In this document: one piece after another, positions 1 to 12,900 of the stretch | How positions within the stretch are numbered: position 1 is the first letter of the stretch | Layout: each line of letters starts with the position of its first letter | Source: Hippopus hippopus | Taxonomy: Eukaryota; Mollusca; Bivalvia; Cardiida; Cardiidae | Assembly (NCBI GenBank): GCA_946811185.2 | Contig: OX328098.1 | Coordinates: 26,917,084-26,981,083, forward strand | Reading direction: 5' to 3' | DNA length: 64,000 nucleotides | Position numbers and translations under genes: made by a program | The notes under the pieces: model-generated | The model's input: only the letters and a program-made list of their open reading frames with translations | Told to the model about the DNA's origin: nothing | The model's database searches: none

Positions 1-113
1 GCTGCTTTTGCGTACATGCCAGTGCACATTCCTCAAGTTGATTTGATCAGTTGTGCAAAAACCTTTTAAAGCAAATGGCTGCTCTTGCATACAAACTGGA
101 GTTGATTTAATCA

Positions 114-335
114 TTAACCAAACAATCCTGAGTTTTATTGACCCTAAGGAAGAAGCCTTTTGAAAACAACGAGGGTAAAGGAGAAAATGCTGGGAACCAG
201 CATTTTCTCCTTTTCCCTCCATGTTTTCTACCCAATCAAAGAGAAATTCCATCATTTGAGCCACATTTACATTGACGCCTGCTAATGCTTTTAATTTGGA
301 CAAGTGTACATTTTTGTCATGTGGTAAAGAGTTGA
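114..335 (+). repeat. family A copy
   Basis: TTAACCAAACAATCCTGAG to GGTAAAGAGTTGA; the hairpin core is interrupted in the left arm (AACAACGAGGGTAAAGG). Confidence 0.8.
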
Positions 336-344
336 TCAGTCCAT

Positions 345-545
345 TAAACCTTCTAATTAAGCCACTGGCTGCTTTTGCATACAAACTTAAAACTATGTTC
401 ATCCCTCAGAAAGAAATGAACCCTGTTAAAGTGACATTCATTAATCCTGGGAAAAAGGTTTGGGCTGAAATGGGATTTAAGCTCAAGCTCACAACCCCTC
501 GATGGCTAGTTCTCTGTGTTACCATTGAACACATGAGGCTAGGCT
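345..545 (-). mobile_element. SINE family 1 fragment
   Basis: AAGCCACTGGCTGCTTTTGC then ATTCATTAATCCTGGG in reverse orientation. The same pieces recur at 1-110, so one copy was probably split by the family A element between them. Confidence 0.45.
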
Positions 546-689
546 AAGGCTGAATCAGTCATTCAAAAACACAAATACTTATCTCAAGAGTTTTATTTAC
601 AAGTATCACAGATAGTTAAATATCATAACCTACCCTCCTATTAAATCTTGTAAAAATACTAAAAATATATATGAGCCTGAAGAAGGGCT

Positions 690-918
690 TTAACTCTTTA
701 CCAGACGACAAAATTTTAGACTGGTCCACATTGAAAGCACTTGCAGACAACAAAATAAACCTAACTCAAAAATTGAAATTAGTTTCCAGCAGGGTAGAAA
801 ACATTGTGGGAAAAGGAGAAAATGCTGGTTACCAGCATTTTTTCCTTTTCCCACAATGTTTTCAAAAGGCTTCTATCTCGGGGTTGTAAAAACCAGGGAT
901 TGTTTGGTAAAGGGTTAA
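690..918 (-). repeat. family A copy, complete
   Basis: TTAACTCTTTACCAGACG to GTTTGGTAAAGGGTTAA with an almost perfect core hairpin; a family B element starts at the next base. Confidence 0.9.
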
Positions 919-1152
919 TACATTTGCAAAAAGTATCGATCCATTAACAGCCTGCGCAGTCCACGCAAGCTTACATGGATGAAAACTTGCTTTTGGTCAG
1001 TTTCTGCATGTCCAAAGACCAGTCTACCTCATGAGTCAGTTGGTTGTTATACAAAATGGATTTTATGGATCCATAATTACATAATAATTTGCAGTTTATG
1101 ATACATCACAGAGATGCAATAAATCCCCTTTTGCCAGAGCATTACTCATATA
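919..1152 (-). repeat. family B copy
   Basis: One terminus is missing where it meets a family A element; the other reads TTGCCAGAGCATTACTCATAT. The off-centre hairpin is eroded. Confidence 0.7.
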
Positions 1153-1264
1153 CTATTACAGACAGACATAATTAAAGAATATCATCTAATATAGATAAAA
1201 ATGTACGATACAGCTGGTATTGAATAAATCAATGAAAATATGTGTGAAACATATTCCTTCTTAT

Positions 1265-1615
1265 CCCTTTACCACAAAATCCTGTGTTTTTGTGACTCTT
1301 GGCCTTTGAAAACATTGTGGGAAAGGGAGAAAATGCTAGTAACCCTGTTTTCTATCCAATGAAAGAAAAATCCTATTGATTGAGCCACATTTAATTAGTC
1401 ATCTAAAAATGTTTTCGGTTTTGACAATTCTTAATCTTTTTTTCACAATGTTTTTTATCCAATGAAAGAAAAATCTCATCAATTGAGCTGCGTTTGTCAC
1501 CTAAATATGCTTTCAATTTTGACCATTCTTATTCTTTTTCCCCCACAATGTTTTCTATCCAATGAAAGAAAAATCCCATCATTTGAGCCACATTTAATTT
1601 GTCATTTAAGAACCT
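1265..1615 (+). repeat. family A copy with right arm tandemly triplicated
   Basis: After AACATTGTGGGAAAGGGAG the right arm repeats three times at about 100-bp spacing (near 1350, 1447, 1549). Each repeat carries TCCAATGAAAGAAAAATCC, GAGCCACATTTAATT and TTTTGACCATTCTTA. Confidence 0.75.
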
Positions 1616-1616
1616 T

Positions 1617-2397
1617 AGGAATATTAAGTGGATTTAATATTAATAATTTGATCTTGGTCACATGTGTCACCAAAGAAAAAAAAAAGATTGCATTTCGAAA
1701 TATGGAAAGAAGCATCATAAACATCTCAATATTGAGACTAAATTTCATTGCAGACTGATCTTGATCTAAACTGTCTGCAAAAGTGTGTTTAATATTCTGG
1801 GGGGGGGGGGGGGGGGTTGTTTCATTGTTTCATTAAATGTACTACAACTATTAGAATCTACAACAAAAGAAATTGTGTTTGTACAGTTACTTAACCAATG
1901 ATGCTATTAGTCTAAAATAAGTATCTAAAAGGAGAAAAATCAATTTAATATTCTACATTATTACATACTTTGATATTGTCCCCATGTATTTGCACTGGAT
2001 GAAAGTATGTAATATTTTTTCATATTGCAAACTTTGATATTACATACTTTAGAGCTTTTTTCGCGTGCGTTGCTAAGTACAGAACTATTTTAAAACCCAC
2101 CATTTCTCCAAAAATCGAAATATGAACGGCCGCCATTGTCATAAACTTCATCGTTAGACATCACATTTTACGAACTTTTCCATGCATAGTACTTAATAAA
2201 AACATGAAAAATAAGCAGAATGTTTGTTTCCCGAGTAACAGTCACTACAAAGTTATGAAAAATTTGTCTATCGAACATGTTTATCGATGATGAAATTATT
2301 AAGTGATAAAAAAGGATCCTCGGTCGCCATCTTGTTTGTTTACTTATCTTTAGCAACGGTGACGTCATCAAAAGCCAAAATTGAAAATTCCATAATA
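1617..2397. other. no gene recognised
   Basis: AT-rich sequence with a short tandem echo near 1958-2055 (ATTACATACTTTGATATT three times). From 2056 on it is less AT-rich, holds GACGTCATC (2360), and leads into the foldback element. No exon with usable splice signals was found. Confidence 0.5.
1799..1816 (+). repeat. run of 18 G
   Basis: Uninterrupted homopolymer, so the assembled length may be unreliable. Confidence 0.95.
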
Positions 2398-2533
2398 AAA
2401 AGGTTATTGCACTTGTATGGGAATATATTGTGTTAAACTCTTTCTTTTGGCGTAGTTGCCCTCGCAAGCTCGGGCAACTCTGCCAAAAGAACTCGTTCAA
2501 CACAATATATTCCCATACAAGTGCAATAACCTA
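2398..2533. repeat. single foldback element, near-perfect 60-bp arms
   Basis: AGGTTATTGCACTTGTATGG then GAATATATTGTGTT on the left is mirrored by AACACAATATATTC then CCATACAAGTGCAATAACCT on the right. The inner arms CTTTTGGC.TAGTTGCC and GGCAACTCTGCCAAAAG surround a short CG-rich loop. Unrelated to families A-C. Confidence 0.85.
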
Positions 2534-2591
2534 TAATATAAGATTATCAGTATGTAACTTTTCTACAACAATTAGTGTCCTTACAAAAATT

Positions 2592-2810
2592 AATTGATTC
2601 ACCCTTTACCAAACAACAAACTTTTGAGTCACTCAAATTCAAAACATCTGTAGAAGACAAATTCAACCTTGAGAAAAGATTGTGGAAAATGCAGAAATTG
2701 CTCCTTTTCCCACATTGTTTTCTATATCCTATCAGAGAACTTAAGCCCATTTGTTTTAGGTTTGAATTTGTCATCTGCAGGTGTTTTGAATTTGGGAGAG
2801 TCTAAAATCT
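2592..2810. repeat. family A copy palindromic over its full length
   Basis: Unlike most copies, both outer arms match each other: CAAATTCAAAACATCTGTAG on the left against GTTTGAATTTGTCATCTGCAG on the right. It may represent the ancestral symmetric form. Confidence 0.65.
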
Positions 2811-3035
2811 GTCATGTACGAAAGGCTAGTAACATAAATACATGTGGAGTCACTGGTAAATAGGTAAATAAGTCTTTAAAGAGGATGTTTTCAAAGTCAT
2901 CTGCCACAGTGCTTAAGGATGTAATGAATTAATTTCAAACTCAAAACTGCATCTGAGGGGATAGATTATTTTCAAGAGGCAAAATTGACATTTTCTGCTA
3001 AAGCCCCCCCTTAATATTTCAATTTCCAGACTGTT

Positions 3036-3305
3036 GTTGAGCCCTGGTAGCATTGTCTGTAGCATACATGACTTAAGAATTTCTTTCCAAGAATTGATCA
3101 TAGTCGTTGCAACAAGACTGATTCCTCTCTCAAAACTGATCATTGTTTCCACGATGTGGAAAGGAAAACCAGCCAGTCACTTCAGAAGAAAAACATGGAA
3201 AATACAAGTAGCAGAAACTCCAGGAAAGCATGGATAGGTGCACTGGCTGCCGCGAAAAATAATGTTGAAAACGGCGTTAAGCAACACGCAATCAATCTGT
3301 CAATC
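3036..3305 (+). mobile_element. SINE family 1, degenerate
   Basis: Head GAGCCCTGGTAGCATTGTC, body GATTCCTCTCTCAAAACTG and 3' end GCATGGATAGGTGCACTGGC, with the tail AATCAATCTGTC. Lies beyond the 3' end of TTC23. Confidence 0.6.
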
Positions 3306-3354
3306 AATAAGAGGTTGTTTTGGTCAGAATATTTCACAAACTGTAACTCTTATT

Positions 3355-3560
3355 CACACTACAAAATTTTAGACTTGTCCAAATTGAAAGCATTTGCAGA
3401 AGAAAATTAATGCTGTTTAATTGGCTTTAGAAAGTGGAAAAAACATTGTGGAAAAAGAAGAAAATGCTGGCTACCAGCATCTTCTCCTTTTGCTGCAATG
3501 TTTTCAAAATGCTTCTTTCTCTGGGTCGTTAAAACTCAGCATGGCATGGTAAAGGGTTTA
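3355..3560 (-). repeat. family A copy
   Basis: Left terminus lost (its place taken by SINE tail sequence); right end GGCATGGTAAAGGGTTT. Confidence 0.8.
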
Positions 3561-3701
3561 CTCTGAGTAGATCCAGGATCAGACAAAACATTCAGTACAG
3601 TCATATTTTGATCTTTGTCTACAAAAATCCTCTAAGAGAGGACATCATGTTTTGTAAAGTTCTACAAAATTCCTGAAAAAGAGAAGCTACAAGTGACTCT
3701 T

Positions 3702-3928
3702 TTAACTCTTTACCACACAGTCCTGAGTTTAACAACCCTGAAGAAGAAAGCCTTTAGAAAACATTGTGGGAAAAGGAGAAAATGCTGGTAACCAGCATTT
3801 TCTCCTTTCCCCACAATGTTTTGTACCCTTTCTAAGACAATTTTCTCCATCTGAGCTACATTAAAATTGTCGTCTGCAACTGCTTTCAATTTGGATCAAT
3901 CCAATATTTTGTTGTTTGTTAAGGATTT
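3702..3928 (+). repeat. family A copy, complete, just past the TTC23 stop codon
   Basis: Ends 42 bases downstream of the TTC23 TAA (3970), so it would be part of the 3' UTR unless polyadenylation occurs at once. No AATAAA is seen on the minus strand in the gap. Confidence 0.85.
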
Positions 3929-3969
3929 AAGTTTAAGGTTTGTACAGCTATTCTGAATAACACTCCAAA

Positions 3970-6900
3970 TTATTTTACTGTCTTAGACACAGCATTAAAT
4001 CTTGGTCTTTTCTTCAGCTCATCTTCCTTGTTGAGAACAAACTTTTTGGACAATCCAGGACTTCTATAAAATACAAAGAAAGTTATAGTACATGTATCAT
4101 TTAACCCTTTACCAAACAACAAAATGTTAGACTTCTCCAAACTGAAAACATTTGCAGACGAAAAATTAAATGTCACTCAAAGTATGGAAACTGTATTAAA
4201 ATGGTGTAAAAAATTTTAGAAAAGGAAAAACTGCAGGTACATGCATTTTCTCCTTTTTCCAAAATGTTTCAAAATGTCTTTATCCTCAGAGTCATTAAAA
4301 CTGTGGATTGTTTACGCCCATACATAAGCAGCTTTAAGGGTTTACTCCCATACATAAGCAGCTTTTTCAGAAAATATTGAGACAAGCTAAATCTTGTAAA
4401 AATTATGACCTTCATAATTACACAATTGTAATGAACTAACACAAGTACCATAAGAGGGGTGTTCAGAAAGTATACTGAACAGTTTTTCTAAATTTTTTAG
4501 TTATATGGATTTTCCTGTAAAGTTTTGATCAACATTTCTTTGATATGTTTTTTTATACAATACAAATGACATACATTTACACTACAGCATTAAAAAGGTT
4601 ATGACACTATGAAAGATATTTTTCATATCTTTACCAATCTCCAGGCAATATTCAACATCCTTTAAAAATCTGTTATCAAAAAGATAAAGGTTTTTTTGTC
4701 CATTATCCCTCGATCTTCAATATCATTAAGAAATAACACTATTATTCAAATATCTTTGCAAGAATATAGTGGTCACAAGCATCCTAATATATAACCCTTT
4801 ACTGCACATCCCCTGTTCTAATGACCAAAATGAGGAGGGCTTTTGAAAACACTGTAGGAAAAGAAGGAAATGCTGGTAACCAGCATTTTCTCCTTTTCCC
4901 ACAATGTTTTCTAGCTTTTACAGACACATTAGATCATTTGAGCTATATCCAATTTGTCATCTTCAAATCAAGTTGGACAAGTCTACATTTTTTTTTGTTT
5001 GGTAAGGAGTTAAGATAATCCACCCTGTCATCCAGCAGAATTAGGGCTAGTATGCCTTTTAACCCTTTACCACACAATGACGCCTTTTAACGCCCCTGAA
5101 GAAGAGGCCTTTTGAAAACATTGTGGGAAATGGAGAAAATGCTGGTAACCAGCAATTTCTCCTTTTCCCACAAAGTTTTCTACCCTATCAAAGAAAAGTT
5201 GCGTCATTTGAGCCACTATGAAATTGTCTTCTGCAAATGCTTTCAATTTGGATAGGTCTTAAAAATTGCCGTGTGGTAAAGGGTTAAATCTTTATAAGCT
5301 GTATTTAGATTTTTCAACATTAATGGGGTTAAGAAAGTACTGTTTGATACTTAAGACTGAACTCAAAAAAGACAGAACTAAAATGAATTGTGATTATACA
5401 GAAAATGCTTGTATTGAGCAATGTCTCTTCTTTCCAAAGTGTTTAAAATAAAGAAAACAGTGTGCTGCAAGACAAAAACAGTGTTGTTATGTGTTATATG
5501 AATACAGAACTCTTCACTAGATGACAAATTCTAGGACTTGTCTAAATAAATTGAAGGCATTTGTAGATGATAACTTAAGTATGACTCAAACAGTGGGAAA
5601 TGTCTTTGTACTAAATTGCATTTTTTATTTCTTTCTAGATTTGAAGCATATGCGTCTGACATATGAGTCATGCTCTGGCAAAAGGGGCTTAATGCATTTC
5701 CGTGATGCATGTTACCAAGAACGTCATCACATGGTCATGGATCCATAAAGTCCATTTTTTCTAACAAACGACTGAATCATCAAGAAGACTCATCCTTTGA
5801 CATACAGAAAATTTACCAAATGTGAAAAGTTTCAGCCAAGGTCAGCCTGCACGAACTGTGCAGGCTGACCTGGGTCGATACTTTTCGAAGATGCATTAAG
5901 CCCCCTTTTCACAGAGCTTGGCTCATACGTATTTCAAATGATGAGATTTGTCTTTGAAAAGGTAGAAAAAATTGTGGAAAAAGGAAATAATGCTGGTTTC
6001 TCCTTTTCCCACAAGCTTTTCGAAAGGGTTAAACACATGAAGAGAATTGACAAAAAAATAATCTTACGCCATCAGTATATCAATTGTCTTTTCAGAGTCT
6101 TTTGTCTTTTTGTGGCTTTTACCCAAAACTAGTACCTCAATATCATGACACTGAAACGAAAAAATAAATAAATTAAAAACATACATTTCCAAAGAAATGT
6201 TCGAAAAAACATTGTAACGTTTGACAGACCATAGGTCACTGAAGTTGCATTGGTCTATCATGGAACAGAAAACAAAGCTGATGAAAAAATTGTGGGAAGC
6301 TTACTAAAACATCATGGGGAAATATAAGTTGCTGGATACCACCATTCTCCCCTTTTCCCAAAGTGTTTGCTACTGTCTCTAAAACAAATATCCCACATTG
6401 AGCAACATCTGTTTTGTTCGTCTGTGAATGCTTTTAACATGGACATGTCTAACAATTTCTTGTTTAACCCTTTCCCAAACGGCAAATTTTGGACCAGACC
6501 AAATTGAAAGCATTTTGCAGAGGAAAAATTAACAGTTGCTAAAAAGATGATTTTTCTATATGATAGGGTAGAAAACATTGTGGGAAAAGGAGAAAATGCT
6601 GGTTACCAGCATTTTCTCCTTTTCCTACAATGTTTTCAAAAGGCTTCTATTCCTGACCCATAAAAACCAGGGATTGTTTGGGAAAGGGTTAATAGCGGGT
6701 TAAGCAACATGCTACGTGTTTAGTTTCTTTGATGCTTGACCAAGCTGTTGCATGCTACTGTAGCACATATCTTAAACGTTTAATTCCAAGTTTTGGAGAG
6801 GGTTTTTTAAATCACATAGCCTCCCCTGTTTTTAGTGTACCAGTAATATACCCATTACAAATTTTCTTATCTTTCACAGGTTTAAGATAAAACTTTGTGA

Positions 6901-9900
6901 CGTCATAGGAGCGTTATGTAACATCATTTGTTAAACCATTGTATCCATGCTTGTTATTATTCTCAAAACACATCTAACAGAAATTTTATTTCAACTGTAA
7001 AATGAAGATCATGGTAATGCTAAGGCTTGTTTAAACTTTTAGATCTGAAATCAAGTACTTCCTTGTCTGCTTCTGTGGAACTATTTCTATGCCAAACGCA
7101 CACATCTGTAAAAAAGTGAGCCTGTCTTTTCTACGAGGATGTAGGTTTTGCATATAGTTCTTACCATTATACCCCTCATTCTTGAGATACATCTAAGTTA
7201 TAAAAAGAATATGACATTCAGTGGCATTTAACACTTTACCACACAATCCCAAGTTTAACTGACCACAAGGAAGAAGAATTTTGAAAGCATGGTAGGAAAA
7301 GGAGAAAATGCTGGTAACCAGCATTTTCTCCTTTTTCCAAAATCTTTTCTAACCTCTCGAAGACAAATTTCATAATTTGTTCTACACTTAGATGTCCTCT
7401 TCAAATTTGGACCTGTCTAAAATTCTGCCTTCAGTTTTTCATGTCAACAACTATAACAGAAATTCTCTCACCTTTTTATATGATCTTAGGGCTCTCTCAA
7501 TATTTCCCTGGGCTAAATGAATAGATCCGATCAGTTTGTGAGAGTCAGCCACAGACTCTGAGTAGTCACCGTAAACTTCATTTTTTGTACTGATATTTGA
7601 GCGTAGTACTTCTAAGGCCTCCTGCAACCACAATTATGGTGACATTCTCAATAAATCATAACTAGAATCATTGCAGGCCAGTGAATGCTGCATTGGGTGC
7701 TTTGTCAGCTGTAACAAGATCAGGAAAAAATTCTGATTCTGATCGAAAGACCACTGCAATGGAAATATCTTCTGTGACAGTCAATCAATCATAATGGAAA
7801 TTGCAGGTGCACAAGTTCCCACAGTAGATAGGCTACCTTAACTGTCTACTAAAAGACAAAATTTTGGGCTCATTAAAATCCAAAGTATTTGCAGATGTGC
7901 ATCTTAATTTTGTGAAAAGTTTTGGATGTGTCATTCACAGGGCATAAAATAACCTGGGAAAAAGGAGAAAATGCTGGTTACATTATTACCAAAAGGCTTT
8001 TTCCAAATGGTCATTAAAACTTGGGACTGCATGGTGAAGAATAACCCTTTACCAGAGAATCCAAAGTTTTAACGACCCTGAGGAACACTACATTCGAAAA
8101 ATATTGTGGGAGAAGGAGGGAATGCTGCTTCTCCATTTCCCACAATGTTTTTTACACTTTCAGAGACAAATACCACGATTTGAGCCAAATCTGATTTGTT
8201 GTCTGGTCCACCATTTAGTAGTTTGGTAAAAAATTAAAAAGTTCAGCTATACTGGTTGAAAACCGTAAGGGGAGAATAAGCAAAAAATATGCATCCATAG
8301 ACAGACAAAGAATAACAACCTCAATTCAGTTTTGGGTTGTGTATGATACAAGGACTACAGGAAGGACTAACAAATTTCCCAGTATGTTTTCAAAAGCTAT
8401 CAACTGCAAAGGCTAATTGATAAAGTGATGGTTTAAACTCTTTACCACACAACCCCGAGTTTTAACGACTCAGAAGAAGAAGGCTTTTGAAAACATTGTG
8501 GGAAAAGGAGAAAATGCTGGTGACCAAACAAATTTCAATTTTTGAGTCACATTAATTTTGTCGTCTGCAAATGCTTCCAATCTGGACTAGTCTGAAATTA
8601 TGTCGTTTGGTAAAGAGTTAGTTAACTCTTTACCACACAACCAAATTTTAGACTTGTCCAAACCCAAAGCAACTGCAAATGATTAAATGTGCCTCAAATG
8701 GTTGGATTTGCTTCTTAAAAATTGTGAAAAACATTGTGGCAAAAGGAGAAAATGCTGGTTACCAGCATTTTCTCCTTTTCCCATAATGTTTCCGAGAGGC
8801 CTCTTTTTCAAGGTTGCGAAATCTTGGAATCATATGATACAGGTTTAAGGCTTTCCTACAGTTTAAACAAATAACAAAAAGGTGCATACAGACTCTCTTT
8901 GAGTTCTCACAAAAAGTCTTGCAAGTTCATCCTGAACTTCTAGTGTTTTCTTGTGTAGAGGACCATAAACAGTCTGGCAGGAGGATAAACACTCATTAAG
9001 ATAACTCTCTGCTGAAACTGAAACAGAAAAATGAGCACCACATGATTATGCCAACACTCCGCTGCAGTTGCTTGATTTTCAGTGAAATTTCCAAGTCAAA
9101 TAAGTGACAAAACTGTGTCAAAAATACTTTGATGACTACCTTCCCTTGTTGTATGGTTTTCCCTTTTGATAATGAACATCTTGTCCAAGTTTGAAGTAAA
9201 TATGTTCTGTAATGACAGAGATTTTACAAAATGTCAAAGTTTTGCACTTTTTAGTATTTCAGCTTTATCATAATGACCACTACACCTTTCAACATATTCC
9301 TGGTGCTTGCTTATCAGAGGAATGTGCAACAATCACCCCTCATGTGTTCTGCTATAAAGAAAAATCAATGTCGTTGGTGAGACAGAATTGTTGTATTTTC
9401 TTTGTTGTTGCTGTTGTAAGCAACACCTACTCTTTCAATCAATATTTGAGCCATGCTCTGGCAAAACAGGGTTTAATACATCTCTCTGATGCATGATACT
9501 GAGCAAGTCATCATATAATTATGGATCCTTAAAATCCATTTTGTCTATGAACCAACCAAATCATGAGGTAAGCTGGTTCTTTGACATGCAGAAAATTGAC
9601 CAATAGTAAAAAGCTTCAACACAGGTCAGCCTGCATCATGCACCATTTGGTTTATGCCTTCTCTAGACCTAAAATTAGATCTAATTATTCATTTACTGGG
9701 CACCAAGCAACGTAGAGTGGAGTATATTAAACACTTAACTTACTTTCAGCTTCTTCTCTGCCAGTATTTGCATATGCCTGAGCCAGAGCTAGAGCTGTAT
9801 CAACGATCTCTTCACTTGCATACTTGTAGCTGAAAAGAAATGCAAATACATGTATTACTGAAGGTGTCAGTAAAAATGACCAAATACCTTCAGTTCTCCT

Positions 9901-12900
9901 GCAAGAGCTTTGTCTTGCTCATCAACAGTTCTGGTTAATAGCTGTACAACTCCTTACATCAATAATACTAGTTCATATTTTCACAAAGTCTTTCACATCA
10001 TTAATTTCTGGTTAATGGTCATACAAAGTCTCACATCTGCAGCTTTTTTATTAATACTTGTACAACGACTTGCTCATCTTCAGTTTCTGGTTAATACTTG
10101 TACAAAGTTTTGCACATCTATAGTTTCTGGTTAGCACTTGCACGAAGTCTTGCACATCTTCAGTTTTTGGTTAATAGTTGTACGAAGTATTGCTCATCTG
10201 TAGTACTTGTTTTACAGCTATACAAAGTTTTGTACATCTATAGTTTCTAGATAATAGATGGACAAAATCTTGCACATCAACAACACTGATTTACAGTTGT
10301 ACAAAATCTTACATTTCTATAGTAATGGTTAGTACATGTTCAAAGTCTTGAACATCAATTGTCTCTGATTAATAGTTGTACAAAGTACTGGTTAATATCA
10401 TAAAAAGTTTTGCACATCTATAGTTTCTGGTCATTAATTGTACTGGTTAATATCATAAAAAGTTTTGCACATCTATAGTTTCTGGTCATTAATTGTACAA
10501 TGTCTTGCACATCTACAGTTCCTGGTAATTAATTGTACAGACTTGCACATTTACATTTTCTGGTCATTAACTGTTCAGAGTCTTACATATATACAGTTTC
10601 TAGCCAATAATTTTACAAAGTCTTGCACATCTATAGTTTCTGGTCATTAATTGTACAGTCTTGCACATCAACAGTCTCCAGAATATATCTAGTTTTATGT
10701 TTCGAAGCTATCAAAACAAAAACTGAGGGAAAGTTCCAGGCACAAAATGACTATAAACATCTAGTTATATGATATTTTTCCTTGTGACATTCATTGTGCA
10801 TGTATGTTTCATGCAAATGAAATATCAAATGTGAAATGTCAAACGAATAAATGTTAAAGGTTAAATAAGCATGTGTAATTATGCCTGAATATTTGGACAA
10901 GTAGCGAGACACACAAATGATGAACACAGCCTGACAGACTGACTACAGTGTACCCTAGGAATCATATATGTTGAAAGGATATAAAAGAATGAAGAATACC
11001 ATGTATGGCTATTCCTCAGTGGCTTCTACTCTTTAGCAGAAAAAAAATTTAGAACTCATTTGCAGGCAGCAAATCAAAGATGGTTCAAATAATAGAAGTT
11101 ATCTTTCAAAGGATAAAAACAAACAAATTGTGGTAAAAAAAAGGAACCTCTTCGTCCCTAGGTTTATGTAACTCTTTACCAAACGACAAAATTTTAGACT
11201 GGTCCAAACTGAAAGCATTTGCATACGACAAATTAAAGATGGCTCAAATGCTGGAATTTGTCCTTCAATTTGTCCTGGTTACCAGCATTTTCTCCTTTTC
11301 CCACAATGTTTTCAAAAGGCTTCTTACCAAGTTAAAACTCGGAATTGTTTGGTAAAGGGTTAAATACAAGTTTGTCTGTTAAGGGGTGAAAGCAACAACA
11401 CAATTCAACTTACAATAATTAGAATAATTATTCAACATGGCTCAATAATTGACTCTTCACAACCCTGGTCTCTCTATGAGTATCCATGGGCTTAAACTAC
11501 TGAGCCTAGCCTAGAACATGTACTGATCAATTCAACTAGATGACATAAATACTAAAGAAGAAGTGAGTCCTTGCCATAATAAGAATAAACCTGTTGAAAA
11601 CTAAGTAAGCCACCAAAGTTTACTTACTTTGCTCCAGCAATGGAATGGGCCTGCAAAAACATCTCTATAGCTTTATCATGGTTAGCATGGCGACCCTTTG
11701 ATTGTTCCAGGTAAACATTATAGTTAAGGGGAAAAAAAAAAAGTCAATGATCTGTATGTTATTTTTCCCCAAAGACAGCAGGATTTTTCCTGGTCTCATT
11801 TTACTCTGAAAGCAAAGCTCTGAATAACATTTTCTAGCCCTTGAAACAAAATAAAACAACATAAGCATTTTCACTGTAAATACCTAGTACCTAAAACATT
11901 GCAAGGCTTTAATTTTGTTATAAAAATCTCAATCCAGAGAAAGTATAAATCAAGATCAGGCTGCAAAATCTGTGATCTTATCCATAAAGTCATTGAGAAG
12001 GCCCAGTATTTCCAAACACAGTCTACTGTAGGAGTAAAAATATAAGTTGTGCTCCATGACAACAGGGTTTAATGCATCTGCAAAAAGTATTGACCAAGGT
12101 CAACCTGCACAGACTGCGCAGGCTGACCTTGATCGAAACTTTTTGCCTTTGGTCAATTTTCTGCATGTCAAAGGACCATTCTATGTCAGGATTCAGCCAG
12201 TTGTAAGATGTAATGGATTTTATGGATTCACAATTGTGCGATGTCTTGCTTGGTATAATGCATCATGGAGATGCTTTTAAGGCCCTTTGGCAGAGCACCA
12301 CTCATATCAATATAGTAAATGTGTGATTCATATAAGGATATTCTTCCACTTTCCTGGTAAAGTGGAATCAGTTCTATTGCATCATCTCCATATCTCCTTC
12401 TTATCAGGTCTATAACCTTGTCAAACTGAGTACCAGCCACTGCATATTTCTTCTGTCTCCATGACAACCTACAAAAGGCACTACAGCTTTGTTAACATTA
12501 ACCCTTTAACAAACGACAAAATCTTGGACTAGTCCAAATTTAAGCCTTTTGCAGACGACAATTTAAATGTAGCTCAAACAATGGGATTGGTCTTTGATAG
12601 GGTAAAAAACAGTGTGGGGAAAAGGAGAAAATGCTGGTTACCAGCATTTTCTCCTTTTCCCACACTGCTTTAAATATGCTTTTTCGTCAGGGTCATAAAA
12701 TCTTGTGATTGTGTGGTAAAGGGTTAAAGAAACAATCTTGTGTATTTATAACCCTGAGGAAGAATACTGTTAAAAGAGTTCTAGGACAAGGCAAAAATGC
12801 TCATAACCAGAATTTTCTCTTTATCCCACTATGTTTTCTACCCTCATTGACAAATCCCATCAACTTAGCCATATTTAATTTGTTATCAGTAATATCTGTA

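Noticed and set aside
11665..12062. Two open frames next to TTC23 exon 8
   Set aside because: They read the exon out of frame or lie within the AT-AC intron.
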